Source: Isoetes taiwanensis (Eukaryota > Streptophyta > Lycopodiopsida > Isoetales > Isoetaceae). From it: a stretch of 64,000 nt of DNA. The stretch covers positions 3,058,936 to 3,122,935 of the forward strand of contig JAJEKV010000002.1 in assembly GCA_021234155.1 (NCBI GenBank), given 5' to 3'. Below, piece by piece: positions 32,373 through 44,395 of the stretch (the first letter of the stretch is position 1; each line of letters begins with the position of its first letter). The position numbers and the translations under genes are program-made. A model generated the notes under the pieces. The model was not told the DNA's origin. It was given only the letters and a program-made list of their open reading frames with translations, and made no database searches.

Positions 32373-32604
32373 ACAAAGCATTCATTCCTACGAAAGAAAA
32401 TATTACGATGCTAAACCAAGAACTGATAAGAAGCGCAAAAACTTCCCTTCTTTGAGAATGTCTCTTCTCGACATGGATCGTGGGCGCTAGGAACTTCCAG
32501 AAAAGTATGAAAAATTGGGTAACTTTTTGGGCGCTAAACTGTCTGGGCGCTGAAATTCTTCCGAGGCACTCGTGATTTCTTCCAGTCTTTTGCAAAAATG
32601 AGAA

Positions 32605-32702
32605 ATTTATAGCACTGCCATAATGGTGCTGCCATTAATAGCACTGTCATAATGATGCTGCCATTATAGCGCTGCCATAATGACTGTCAGCATCATTATG
32701 GC
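32605..32702. repeat. Tandem repeat of about 30 bp ending in an inverted repeat
   Basis: Units of TAGCACTGCCATAATGGTGC type repeat about three times (32608, 32638, 32667). The last includes an inverted repeat, GCCATAATGA (32674-32683) and TCATTATGGC (32693-32702). Confidence 0.75.
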
Positions 32703-33790
32703 CGGCGACGCCATAGGGAATCCGATAAAATCACTTTTCCGTCTGCATATTGCAGGTTGACGTGGACGTCCTGATGAGAAATTTAAATCCAGAAAGTGAT
32801 ACTTAACTACCTCTATCAGTGGCGTGTCAAACCATAAAACATCCACGGAACAAAGAACAGTTCTTTTCCCACAGAAATTGATATTTTAATTACGGACGGA
32901 AATTGACATTTCATTTTGAATATTGAATCCATTCTTGACGCTGCTTTTAGTGGAATGACATTCGACATTCGACATTGGAATGTCTAGTCTCTGAAGCCGC
33001 TCATCGGGTGCACTATGATCGAACTAGAATCACAGATTTAGAAGGCAGATTCATCCGAAATCGAAGGCACTCACAATGACAAATAGAGCGCCATGCAATT
33101 GATCACTGAATTACAGTAATTTCGGTGGCAGCGATTTATACATGTATTTCTGCGTTAAATTTCATCTCTGAACTGATCCTCCAGCTTTCACAGAAGAATG
33201 ACTTGCCCTCCCAGTCTCTAACCTCCAGTTTTTACCCAAAAAAGATAGTCACAATTGCTGTAGTCGCATTAGCGTTCCCGATGCTACATATTTGTTGTCT
33301 TCCTGTGATTAACACAATTTCTCAAAAGACAACACTCATTAACCACCGCTAATTCTCATTACACCTGTTGTCTATTAATTGCAACATGCTGCCCAAGTAT
33401 TTGATTTGGATCTGCTATAGTTTGGTTAATGGATTTCAAGTTCAAAAGAATCGCCGCAACGATCATTTACAGCATTTTACTATTTCTCTGAGTCATTGCA
33501 TTCTACTTTCTCTGCGAGTCATTGCATTTGCATCCTGCTTTGCATGTTGAAACTAGAAATCATAGGAAAGTCCCATCCTCTTGCACAAGTTGTAACCCTA
33601 GCAAACATCGCCATAGCGATGTTTGTTGAGCACTTTGTATATTGTCTGTGACTGTTAAGGCTAGAATTTTGGAGTTTGATTGCAAAAATCCGCGAACCTG
33701 ACGAGCACTTATTTTTGCAGAGTGGAGGATGTAGTGGAACTTCACATGCTCGGTATGGAGGTAGCACAAGGCAGAGCACATACTTTCATG
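32703..33790. other. Non-coding stretch with one palindrome
   Basis: No gene recognised. A palindrome with perfect 10-base arms (CAAACATCGC / GCGATGTTTG) and a four-base centre lies at 33602-33625. Confidence 0.6.
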
Positions 33791-33799
33791 CACCATCAC

Positions 33800-35518
33800 A
33801 ATGTTCCTGCTAGAGGATCTGGTGGTCATCTCGCTTCATGAAGTCTTTGATGGGCAGTTGCCACTCCTATATCCAGAGACAGAAATAGGGACGCTTTCTG
33901 AGGCTATGGGTGCTTTTACTCTCTGGCACAAGAAAGATATCAAAGGTCTATTCGAGGAGACACATGCCGTTTGCACCCCTTCATCACATATTAAACGCAT
34001 CATTTGGCAATGCCAAGAGAATGGTGCCTTTGAAGGTCAAGAGGCCAACACACTGCAGGCGATCTCGAGAGATGAACTTGTGGAGAAGCAATGTACTATG
34101 TTGCATGAATGCTGCAATCTGGCTTATGCAACTGGCGTCATTATTTTTACAGATCCAAATCATGCTATAGGTAACGTGAGGGCGGATCACAAATGGTTAT
34201 GAGCTACTATTGTGGCCCTATTTCCTCTGCCGGCCAGGATTACAATGCGTTCTCAAGCTTGTGCAGAAATGCCGCAAATACATGATCTTGTTAGATGGGT
34301 AGTAGCATTGTGCTTGTTGACGGTGTTCCTGTGTCCAGGCTAGTGGTAGCGGTCAAGGAGGAGGATATGTAGATCGAACCATATCGTTTGAAGCAGGAGG
34401 TGAGCATAGCCCCAAAGAGACCTTATACGATGGTCAATCAGAGTCCTAGAGCACGTCCAGAACTCAGTAAATGTTGTAGAAAAACCACCGCTGATGCCAT
34501 TCTCGAGTTCAGGTCATCACTGTGCTGCCAAAGCATGGCATAGAGCATATGGCTTTCCCATATCTACCTTTTACAAATGGAGGAAGCTCTTCATGGAGGG
34601 GCCTAGAATTGCAGAACATGAAAATTGTAGCTTTAAGAAGCCAAGGTCTCATACACTGGCTGGTAATGTTGTGCTATCGATCAAAAATTACGAGTGAGGG
34701 CATCAGATGTGAAGAGGCTACTTTCTATATTGACTAAAAAGGATATACACCAAGAGTCATGGAGATGACCTGGAGGCACGTCTCTCCCTCATCCTTTTTA
34801 TATGGATGGAAGGAGAACCATTCGAGATTGGAATTGCCAAGAGATAGCTTTTTCTAAGTGCAATAGTTGTATTGTGATAAAGGAAAAGCTTGCTAAGACA
34901 AGAGATCCAAATGAAAGAAGAGAGCTTGCAATTGAAAGAAAGGCACATATGACAGCTCAAATCTCATGTAGAAGTCTTTACTGGTCCTGGAGAGCTCTGT
35001 CTCACCGCTCTCCAGAGCACGCCTTAACCATTATACATGATAAAATGGATCAGAACAAGACCATAGTCCCCCGTCTAGAAAAGCTAACAAAGTTTTTGTG
35101 GAGAGGAGAACGCTTGAAGGTCAGCCTAACAGGAGCATTGATGCATGGACATGGCATCGGTGCATTGGGTCACTTTTCTTTGGACCTTTGGCGATCATCG
35201 TTGAAGACTCTCGAGAATGCATCTAATGACAGTTGGGGCCATTTGAGAGATACAGATCGACCTGAATGTGGTTGGGCATTACCGGTTCTAAACACCTAGG
35301 CTTTGAGGACAAAGGTATCAAATGGCACCAGAAGTGATTTCTCGCATTCTCCAAAGAGGCTTAAAGAATCAAAGAAGCTACAGAGGAGGCTCAACTTGAA
35401 GCTTGATAATTGCTCGGGTCAAAACAAGAATAGGTACTTGTTCTCATACTTGTCTTACCTAGTTTGGTTGGGTGTTTTTGATCAGGTTCAACTGGGATGT
35501 GCTCTAGACGAGTAGGCA
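33800..35518 (+). pseudogene. DUF7869-type transposase-like element, copy B (3'-truncated)
   Basis: The plus strand has EVFDGQLPLLYPETEIGTLS and AMGAFTLWHKKDI (33840-33945), AWHRAYGFPISTFYKWRKLF and KKPRSHTLAGNVV (34525-34680), TRDPNERRELAIERKAH (34890-34955), ALTIIHDKMDQNKT (35022-35062), LKVSLTGALMHGHGIGALGH and FSLDLW (35115-35190), and LNLKLDNCSGQNKNRYLFSY (35392-35450). These are the successive blocks of the family, including the presumed catalytic Asp of HDKMD and of LDNC. The sequence departs just after the LGVFDQVQLG segment, so the HTHEDID motif and the C-terminal domain are missing. Several stops and frame changes occur. The N-terminal block LPLLYPETEIGTLSEA aligns with LPWPTPDANTIAEA of copy A. 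Confidence 0.7.
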
Positions 35519-37430
35519 AATAAGCCATGCCAGATGAATGACTTCTACCATGGAATGGAGCTGCTTTTATAGTCGTAAAATTATTGATGTGAATTATTGG
35601 TGTATATTGTAGCACCATTATTGGGCATGTACAAGTATCATGTACACGTATAAGTATCATGCATAATTTGTATGGGTTTACTTGCATATATTTTAGCCAA
35701 AAATAAATTATGTATGCATAAACCAGGGAAATTTATCCCATTCTTGAACTTAAGAAGTAGGTGGAAGTATTTGTGCTTGAGAAAATTAACTATGCTTAAA
35801 ATTCTCAAAATTGTGCTAATCTCTCCAATTAATTAAATCTTGCTTGTAATGGCCGAGGCAACAAGGACAGGGTGTGTGCTTGTAATGGATGCAATACTGG
35901 CATGGACTAGAGTGGCTGGGGATTCAACAGCATGGTCCTGTGGGTTTGCAGCTCTTGCAACAGTGTTTTGGTGGTCAGAAGATTTGTATCTTGCCCTGGA
36001 TCAGTCCTGCAACTCCTCCCTATTTTCAGACGCTCTTGACCTGCGGTCTTCTTGATGTGCAGGAGTCAGATCTTGATCAACGTACAAGGCGGCCCCCTAT
36101 AGCTGCCTTCCCTGACGCAAAATGGATGCTCGCTTTTATGCATCCCCCACCGTGAATATGGCTACCCAAGGGCGGTCATATGATATTGAAAGTGCAATTC
36201 ATGTAATTCTGGTGATCCCATCATGTGGTAAAATCATGAAAATGATAAGTTAAGGAATATGTAGAAGACAATGGCCTATAGTTCTTTGATTTGGCTGATA
36301 ATATGGTTCATGAAAGACTAGTATTATTACCATCTGAAAATCGTATAGTTTTTTACGAGACTGTAGTCAATTATGATATATTTTTTTGTTGTCTCTTGCA
36401 GTTTATGGCAGCTTCCACGACAATTGGAGACTGGATAAATTGTTATTTTTATGCTAGAAAAAAGCTAACGATGTACAATCAAAAGGTTTGGATCCATTTA
36501 CGCATATAATGACATAATTTCTATAAGAGACGCTATCAAAATGCACCAGATGTTCATGGTTAGCAGGTAAGTAAGGAACTCGTATGAAAGGAAAGAAGTA
36601 AAGTATGCAGATATTTGGTCAAATACTAACAAGTAAAGGAAAGAAGTTTTTAAGTTGATTATGGCATTTGTTTTCGACAGAGATATAAACTTGTCTCTCA
36701 TGCTGGGGACATCCAAAACGTTAATATTTGACCTGCACATATCTTTATGCTTTTTTAGTAGTTGTGCTATAGACGGAAAATATTTTAGTAACTTCATAAA
36801 AGATAGAAGATATGAAAACCTTAGTTAGTTCAGGGAGCAATCCTTTTGTTTAGAAAGATCAACTTTAATCCAAATATAATCAACTGATGAAGGAAATAGG
36901 AACTTTTTTTAGTTGGCATATGAACTAGATAATCAACTAAAATGGAGTCATAGATAGCAGAACTAAAGAAGAACATTTGGCTTATTGGTTTTTGAGAGAA
37001 ATGAGCTAACAGATAAATAATGGGCAATTACTACTAAGGCGAATTTTGAATAACCAATAAGGATTCAGTAGGTAATTACTAAGGCGCTAACTTGAGATTG
37101 AATACAAGGTCTGCAACCTTCGTTGGTGAGCCATCCTCTTATCAGGTGCTCATCCTTTTAAGCCATCATTTTTGTTATGACAATGGCAAAGCTTACTACT
37201 TCCTTATGGATTTTAATTAGCCCATGTAACCTATGCATTGGCTCCTAGAAGTCTAAGACAACATCCAACATATCTTATCCCTAATTTAGGGTTTGTTGGT
37301 GCAACGTACCCATTCAACAAGCACAACTTCGAATAATAGACATGCATATCAAATCTTTAGAAAGTTGGTTTGAGAAAGTTTGCACTATCAGATGCTTTTA
37401 CCATGAGATAACGGGTCAAAGGACCTCCTT
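35519..37430. other. Intergenic stretch, no supported gene
   Basis: Open frames at 35840-36155 are GC-richer than their surroundings and end in HPP-stop or SS-stop, but neither frame is recognisable. The rest is AT-rich and without motif. Confidence 0.4.
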
Positions 37431-37435
37431 GACCA

Positions 37436-37665
37436 CGGTGGTGGGCTATTCCTAAAACGCCTTCTCGACCATCCAAAAACAAGCAAACACGTCCTCGGAG
37501 CGGGTCAAAGACGATGGTGGGCTATTCCTAAAGCACTTCTTGAAGCACCTTTTGGACTACCGAAAAACAAGCAAAAACATTCTCGGATCGGGTCAAAGAC
37601 GATGGCGGGCTATTCTCGAAGCACCTTCTCGACCACCCAAAACAAGCAAACACGCCCTCCGGTCA
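37436..37665. repeat. Tandem repeat, unit about 80 bp, three copies
   Basis: GGGCTATTC begins each unit (37441, 37518, 37605), followed by CTTCTCGACCA-like and AACAAGCAAACACG-like segments and, between units, CGGGTCAAAGACGATGG. The units differ by substitutions and a short duplication. Confidence 0.85.
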
Positions 37666-37734
37666 CTTACATGCAACAATTACCTATTAAGATATTTATG
37701 GAACCTTGGAAAAATTTTGAGATTTTAAAATTAA

Positions 37735-37848
37735 CTTATTGGTGTTGGGGTTTTTGGCTTTTTTGCCTGTTCTCTGCATGTACCGTCTCATAGGCCTTTG
37801 GCCTCCGTGGACGTTAAAATAAACTTCCTTCCTTCCTTCCTTACCTTT
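37735..37848 (+). mobile_element. LINE 3' end (plus orientation)
   Basis: The shared tail is present: GTCTCATAGGCCTTTGGCCT, CCGTGGACGTTAAAATAAA and CTTCC repeats. It is nearly identical to the reverse complement of 12695-12800, the end of LINE copy A. Confidence 0.85.
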
Positions 37849-38559
37849 TTGGAAAGGCTCCTTGATCTTTAGATAAGGGGAAGATGTGCACTTATTTAAT
37901 TTCATATCCTCCTCCTGCTCTTCCACATCCTGTCTCTTTGTCAATCCCTCTCGATCCTTCCAAGCCTCTTTCCAGCCTTTATGAATTACGTGTTTCTTTC
38001 TTGGAGAAGAATCTCTAAAGATTGGTCCTTCTAAAATCCCTTCTTGTCATCTTAGCCTAAATTTGATATGGACTATCATTGAAACTCTTGCTTTGCGAGC
38101 CCGGTTGTGGTGAGCTTTGGCCTTAAGGGCTGGTTTGAGAATTTACTGTTAACTTTGTATTGGTTTATTATAAGATAGGATTATTGATCATATGTTAACC
38201 TTTTATGTTGGTTTATTAGAAGATAGGAAGGACATAATGGACTTGTTCAAGAAATGTTTCATCACAGTTCAAATTAACAGAAAAATTAGACATTAACAAT
38301 GCCCTCAATATATTAGGTTCATAATCGAAGAAATGTCCTGGCGATAATTTTGTTGTGCTACATATCTTCAACGTTTCGTGGGTTCCTAAAATTATGTATT
38401 CGCTAATGTTTGTGATTTTGCTAGCTGCTCCCTTTGGTGTTTCACTACTATGAGCTAAAACACATCATCTTATCTTCTCACATTGCAACCCACTCTTTTC
38501 CTCCTGCAAACCCTTTTTCTTTTCTTTTTTTGATTAGGCTTAATACTATGCACTCAAAG

Positions 38560-38602
38560 TTCCTTCTCCGTGGACGCTAAAAACCTATTCTATTCTATTC
38601 TT
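38560..38602 (+). mobile_element. Very short LINE 3' end
   Basis: Only TCTCCGTGGACGCTAAAAAC followed by CTATT repeats remains. The bases before it show no LINE similarity. Confidence 0.6.
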
Positions 38603-38961
38603 AGGAAAATATTGTAGGAACAAGGTGATTTCTAAATTATCCACTGTATTGACTTTGTTATAAGCTTTAGGCAATAATCCGACCATGATCGACTTGTACA
38701 AGGGAAATATGTTTCAATCTAGGGGTCTTTGATCGTATAATTGCCAGTTTCCCCTTTTTTATCAACATAGGCATTTTGGGGTGGTGTCTTGGTGCTTAAT
38801 ACTGTACATTTGAATGTGCATTTCAATGTTTCTGCTCTAAAGAACCTTTGATATAGTGGACACCACAATTTGCCCATATATTAAGTCATGCAAGCCTTTA
38901 TTTTTATTTTTGAGATGTAATGGTTGAGATAACCATGAGACATAGATACGTGATTTTATTT

Positions 38962-41440
38962 TGAATAGAATAGAATAGAATAGGTTTTTAGCGTCCACGG
39001 AGACCAACTGGCCTATGGGACCCAAACAAAAAGAGAGCAGCAAGCGTATTACTGACAGGATTAAAAAACCCCCGCCCCGAAGGGTTTTCGAGGGAAAAAC
39101 CTTAGCGAATAATAAGCATGCTGGGCAGATCGTACAATTGCATAGGACAGTTCAAGACCGGCCCGTAGGACCTGAACGAAGTCCGCATCCATAACCTCCC
39201 GGAGGTATGACCCCCAACAAACCCACTCGACGTCAGTAGTCAATAATCGATGCAATGGCTGGCCGTGCACTAGTAGTCGAACATACCTCTCTCTGGATAC
39301 GGCAAATGCCGGCAGATCCGGGAGGGTATGACATTCATCCTCAATCGCGCCACGGTGGCAAATAGCGGCAAAGCCTTTGCTCGTGCTTCAGGAGCCCAAC
39401 GCCTGTTTCAATGCTTGGCGATGTGCACCGTCGCGAATGGAGGCTATAAGTCTGGCAGCTTCTTCATGGGCGGTATTTGGTGTACAAATCTTGGTGTGGG
39501 CCTCTTGTGAGCCTAGGATTGACTTCTTTGCTGATAGTGTGCCAAATTAACGTATGCGTCGAGCCTGCATCGAGCTTACTGAGAAGGGGGCTGGTAGCAT
39601 CAGTGCGGTTTAAGTGCCTCGTCTTTCTTTGTCCCGATCACGGGCGCATCGTTTACTGCCGCCTGGCGGAGAAATCCACTGAGCTTGCTTTGTCTTTCAG
39701 CAGCGAGGATTTCGGTACGTTAGGGACCCCAACACTGGCTGGGGAAGCAAGATGGGGTAAGCGTGTATCGACCATAGCGACCACCTTTTGGAAGTAAACG
39801 ATATGGCATTCCAATGCAGCCCGTTGAAGGTAGAAAAGCTGCCTCCGGAGTAGGATCTGCACGGAACCGCGGACTTCACCCCTGGGCCCGCCAAGAAGGC
39901 CTTCGCACCGCCGAGGTCATTCTAGGTGTTGAGGGATATCACGGACCCCACACTTCGGCCCATACAAAAGGACCTCAACCAAGGCGAAAACAAATGTGGA
40001 TGGTGGCCCAGCGCATAAAACCCTCGCCTTTTATGGTCAAGTTGTTCTCGCATGGCATATAAGTGCTTTCAACCCACAGGACCAAGAACCCCGATAGGTA
40101 GCATCCCAATGGGTGGTGGTTGAGAACTCAACTCCCCAAGGCACTTGTAGGGCTGAGCCACCTCTACCTCTTGCCCCCTGGTAAGTGAAGGTGGGAAGCC
40201 TTGGTCTGTCGGGACGATGCAACTAGCAGCACCCTAGTCTTGGCCAAGTTAACTTCGCATGCCAGTGAATTGGCAAAAGTGTCAAAAGCATCCGGTGACA
40301 CCGCATGTCCTGGAGTATAGGCCATGAGGTTGACATCATCGGCATATATGAGTTGCCGGGATTAGGTGATGCATGAGATGTGGCTTAAGCCTCCCATGCT
40401 TTGAGAGCCAATCTTCCAACCCGATCAATGTATAGGCCAAAGAGTGTGGGGGAGAGGGGGGCAACCCCGGCGCACTCAATGCTACCCGATTACCCGTGGC
40501 CTTGCTGATGTGATCTGACACGAGCATGCCTCGTCATGCCTATATATACTTGCATTCTCTTTTCTGGGGGTCCCCAACTCCGCCGCATCGTCCCGAGCTT
40601 GTTGTGGGTAATGCTTGTTTTAACGCTTTTGCAAAATCGACAAAACAAATGCGATATAGGTTCTACGGCGATTCTCGCTATCCTCAATCAATGTGCGCAG
40701 AGTGAAGATATGATCAATGGTGGAATGTCCGGGCCGAAACCACCTGTGTAAGAGCTCGCACCTCCGCTTTCCTCTCGCCTTATTGTCGACCGGCCAAGGA
40801 TGCCGCCTAACAGTTTTGCAAAGAGAGAGTGGACCATAATAGTAACGGGTAGCTTGGCGGGGCATTGAGGGTCCCCGCTTTGTATATGGTCACCACTGCT
40901 GCTAGTGGTCCATTGCGTAGGGAAGCCTTCTCGCAATGCTTTATTGAATAATGCCGTGAGGGCAGGCACTGATGAGGCCCAGGCCCATTTCGGAAGTTCT
41001 CACCATGCCATCTAAATCTGCGCCGCCAAGATTAGCTAGACAGTAGGGCCCATGATAACATCCCCTTCGGATAACCGCGAGCCATGCCTATCTCGTGGAG
41101 GGATCGGTGCCCTACCGAGCCGGGTCGCATACCAAGGTTGCAAATCACCGTACCCATTGCTCAGGTGATGTTCCCCGTGGGTCGAAATGCGTGCTTGCTC
41201 AAGACCCTTCTCCGTATCGTCCCGGGTGCCGGTCCAGAGACCAAACATCATTCTGGCCGAGCTGCCTCGAGGTATCACGGCCTTCTTGTGCTTGAGAAAG
41301 GAGCGGTATTGGATGGATGGCCTGGCGGAGGATGGGATCAGTGACTTGCCGGATTGTGCGTTTGAGCTCCCGACACTCATCATCAAACCATTTATGGGCT
41401 TCTATTGCAAAAGGAATTTCCTTCTTCCTAACTCCATAAA
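38962..41440 (-). mobile_element. LINE retrotransposon copy B, about 2.5 kb, 5'-truncated
   Basis: The 3' end has AATAG repeats (38963-38983) and the GCGTCCACGGAGACCA tail. Going upstream on the minus strand, one finds the RT thumb block (ARPRLPTFTYQG-like, near 40200), CEVNLAKTRVLLVASSRQ (about 40250), IYADDVNLM (40325-40352), the P-S-P-LF-LYI-GLEDWL block (40400-40440), AFV-FAKAF-like and GFRPGHSTIDHIFTLRTLIE (40660-40750), and a linker region with FLKHKKAVIPRGSSARMMFG (41230-41290). These are the ordered RT motifs of a plant LINE. There is no endonuclease domain. Multiple frameshifts inactivate it. It shares its thumb block with copy C at 46.0 kb. Confidence 0.85.
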
Positions 41441-41442
41441 AT

Positions 41443-41472
41443 AGGTTTTTTTTTTTTTTTTTTTTTTTTTTG
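41443..41472. repeat. Poly-T run of about 29 bases
   Basis: An uninterrupted T-run lies next to the 5' limit of LINE copy B. On the minus strand it is a poly-A, so it may be the 3' end of another retro-insertion. Confidence 0.7.
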
Positions 41473-41597
41473 AACCAAAACCTCGGTCCACTGCTAGTTT
41501 ACCCTAATTCTACATACCCTATACTGGAGATAAACATGAGATCTGATAAGTGTGAGGCCGGTCCACCTGAGAGCACTGTACATTCTCGGCAGGATAA

Positions 41598-41752
41598 GGA
41601 TATAGCGGTTGCTCTATCAAAAACTTCTGGCACAAAGTACTGGGGGGTTTTTTCTATGCGAGGTAAAGATATGGCGGTTGCTCTATCATAAACTTCTGGC
41701 ACAAGGCAAGTTCTTTCTCTATCATAAACTTCTGGCACAAGGCAAGTTTCTT
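41598..41752. repeat. Tandem repeat with core CTCTATCATAAACTTCTGGC
   Basis: Three copies of CTCTATCA(T/A)AAACTTCTGGCAC begin at about 41611, 41680 and 41718. The first two are preceded by GATAT(A/G)GCGGTTG. Confidence 0.85.
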
Positions 41753-42757
41753 GAAAAGCCTGCTTATCGGATCCCTGGATGTTTTTCACATGCCTGAGGA
41801 TGATGCATTATTTATTCTATGTACCTTAGTCATTGATTTTTCCCACCAAGACTTTTAGAGCTTTTTAAGACATGTATGAATATGAGTATAACTCAGATGG
41901 AAGCTGAGTCAGTTTAGATTCGGATTGTCATTTGATAGAAGACAAATTGTTGTATTCTTTGTCTACGATAGTGTAGGATATGCAGTCGACTGAGGTTAAG
42001 GCTAGTTGTGTGGAACGGGCCTGTCGGGTTAACCCACCAGGTAACCCGAGATCCCATTTATACTTTCATGAACATGGGCAAGTTGATATGCATGAATTAA
42101 TGCAAGGCAAAAAGCATTCTTAAGACAAAACACAAGGTAAAGAATTGAATCTTTAATCTCAACTAAATCCAATAAACACGTAAGAGCACTACTCTTAGAG
42201 AATCATAATATCATACTATGTACAATGAAAATTCTCTCATTCTAAGAATTCAGAGTGCCAGATTTACAAGGTAACCACAAGGCCTTGCCAAAGGCTCACA
42301 AGGTCTCCTATAGTTGCAATGCTCGTCCAAATGAGAAGAGGCATGGTTCTAGCCAAGAAATAAATCATTTTTTTTTTCGAAGACAATATATTTAGATTTT
42401 ATTGATAGAAAAACTAGTACAAACCCTTGTGATCTTGGCAATGAATCATTTCCGAGCATGGATAGCAGCCGAAGATCAAGGTATTTACATGAGGAAACAA
42501 ACAATACTTTCTTACCTCTACTTGAAAAAAGACAAAGAACTATTAATTTAAACTCTATTATAGGCCAACTAGTCAACGAAGTGCACATACAATACAATGG
42601 GTTTTTTTTTTTCCGCCTCAATTCACTCAGCAATCGATTGTCAATAAAACATTATAGAAGAGCAAGAGAAAATCAAGCAATTGAAGAGAAGAATTGAATG
42701 GAAATTTTGCACGAAGTCCAACAAAATGCAACATGTTAATGTTGAATTGAATTGTAT

Positions 42758-44135
42758 TCAATACATTGCAAGGGATTTCATGTTCATCGGGTAAACAAAC
42801 TTAGGCCCACCGTTGAAAAACTGATACCCAGCCACAAGGTTAACTGCTTCAGTTGGATGGAATGGATCCCAAAATATATGCTTGAGCCGATCTGGGCAAA
42901 CTAGCGACATAAAAGGAAGACAAGGAATTTCGCCATTTAATTTGCCACCACCACAGCAACCCCAAAGAGTATTGTTGAAACCTACAAACATGAGATCATA
43001 AGCAAAAGCCTAAATAATACAAAAGCAAAGGTATTTTAGCAGCATGAAAGAAACATACCAAATTCTGAGTTGTTGACTATGTCTTGTTGAACGTTAAATG
43101 CATCTAGATATATTAGTTTTGCGCCCCGAAGCTTTGAATTCAAATGCATGATTCTTGACTTAAGATATCCATTGTAGCCTTTGGCCATTTGGTTGGTTGC
43201 AGAGATGCAAAATGTGCCATTGCCTTTAGACATCTGAGAAGGAATGCATCCCATCACACCAAGGCCAGCTATGGAAAATTTTCTAGCTCCTTCCTTATAT
43301 AGTGCCTTGATGTGGCTCTCCAAATGTGCCACAAGAAATTTGTGGTACTCATCTGCCTTGTAAATTGGCCTGAACGAGCTGTGATCTAACAGATAGTTGT
43401 TTATATAGTCATTGCTTCCAATCACAATGCAGAATAATGCTTTGGATATGTGTCTTGAAGAATTGTGCCTGCCTAATTGATGCTGAATGCTCTTTCTAGT
43501 CTGTCTAAAGTAGCCAACTTGCTCAGACAAGGAAATCCTGCCAATCTGTAAATGGAGTAACAATCAGGAACAAAATGGTAAACATATAGAAAAATATTCG
43601 TAGGCCTAGCAGAAAAAAAAAAAAGAAATACTCACATAGTTCTGGCCAGTTTCATTCAAAATTCCTGCAGCTCCAGATGCAAAATTTACTCCTTGGAGTA
43701 TGCTAGAACCGGTTGTTGTAGGTGCCAGAAAGGGGGGAACGAGAGGCAGCCGAATATGGGCACCTGAGATAGCCAGTCATTAACAATAGCATAGCAGAGA
43801 AGGAAATATGAGCACCTGAATTAGCCAGTCATTGAGGAGAACGAAGCAATAAGCTTAGCAAGCAACAGAGAAGAAAAATAAGGGGGGAAATTCGTACATA
43901 GAATGTCCACCAGATTTCTGCCGTTGGAGAATCTGCCAGTAGGGCCGCTCGGAAAGTCCAGGCCATTTGGAAGGAAATTAGCCCTGGCCAATGAGAAGAT
44001 GTAGTTGTTGTTTCCGACGTCAACAAGAGAATCGCCGAACACAAACATGGCCGGAAAAAGGGGCTCCGGCGCAACAAAATGCATCATGGCCATCCACGCT
44101 ACCAAAACTCCGGCAATAATGCATCTGCATGCCAT
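42758..44135 (-). CDS. GDSL esterase/lipase, copy 1
   Basis: Four exons, 44135-43898, 43763-43636, 43545-43059 and 42981-42758, total 1077 nt (358 residues plus stop) with consistent phases and GT-AG introns. An N-terminal signal peptide (CIIAGVLVAWMAMMHFVAPE) suggests secretion. SGNH blocks are complete: FGDSLVDVGNNN (nucleophile Ser), GVNFASGAAGI (block II Gly), IGSNDYIN (block III Asn) and DPFHPTEAVN (catalytic Asp and His). Plant enzymes of this family hydrolyse acyl esters of lipids, cutin or small molecules in the wall or apoplast. The substrate cannot be told here. Length and blocks are typical, so it is probably functional. The start Met is fixed by the signal peptide. Its paralogue is at 53995-55372. 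Confidence 0.93.
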
Positions 44136-44395
44136 TCTGCAAAGCCGATTCTAGATTTAATCTGTCGCCGGAGTAGGAATTGGAGCTTCCAGTTGAACGG
44201 AAAGGATGATTTATATGAATGAAGAGCGGCAACTTTCCGGTCTCTTTTCTGGGCCGGAATACGAATTCTTTTTGGGAGCGGGAAAAAAGGGACCATCCTT
44301 GTGTCATTTGGTCCTCGCAATTTTTGCAAATGACGTGGAACACCACTTCCTTGCCCATAATGTGGAATTTGTGGAATTCGGGTGGGGTGAGTTAG
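44136..44395 (-). promoter_or_regulatory. Upstream region of GDSL copy 1, duplicated
   Basis: About 260 bases before the start codon are shared with 55373-55627 with few differences. Similarity ends abruptly, so the two genes differ in their more distal upstream sequence. Confidence 0.55.

Larger units (their letters stand above)
42296..44395. repeat. Segmental duplication unit 1 (partner 53630-55627)
   Basis: The block carrying the first GDSL gene with about 260 bp of upstream sequence aligns with 53630-55627 in direct orientation. The offset is exactly 11,237 bp across the whole gene, including introns. Unit 1 has about 75 bp (near 42665-42740) absent from unit 2. Similarity stops at GTGAGTTA near 44395 / 55628. 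Confidence 0.92.

Noticed and set aside
38560-38602. Independent promoter or tRNA-like element
   Set aside because: The 40 bases match the LINE 3' tail exactly in order, so a truncated LINE end is the simpler reading.
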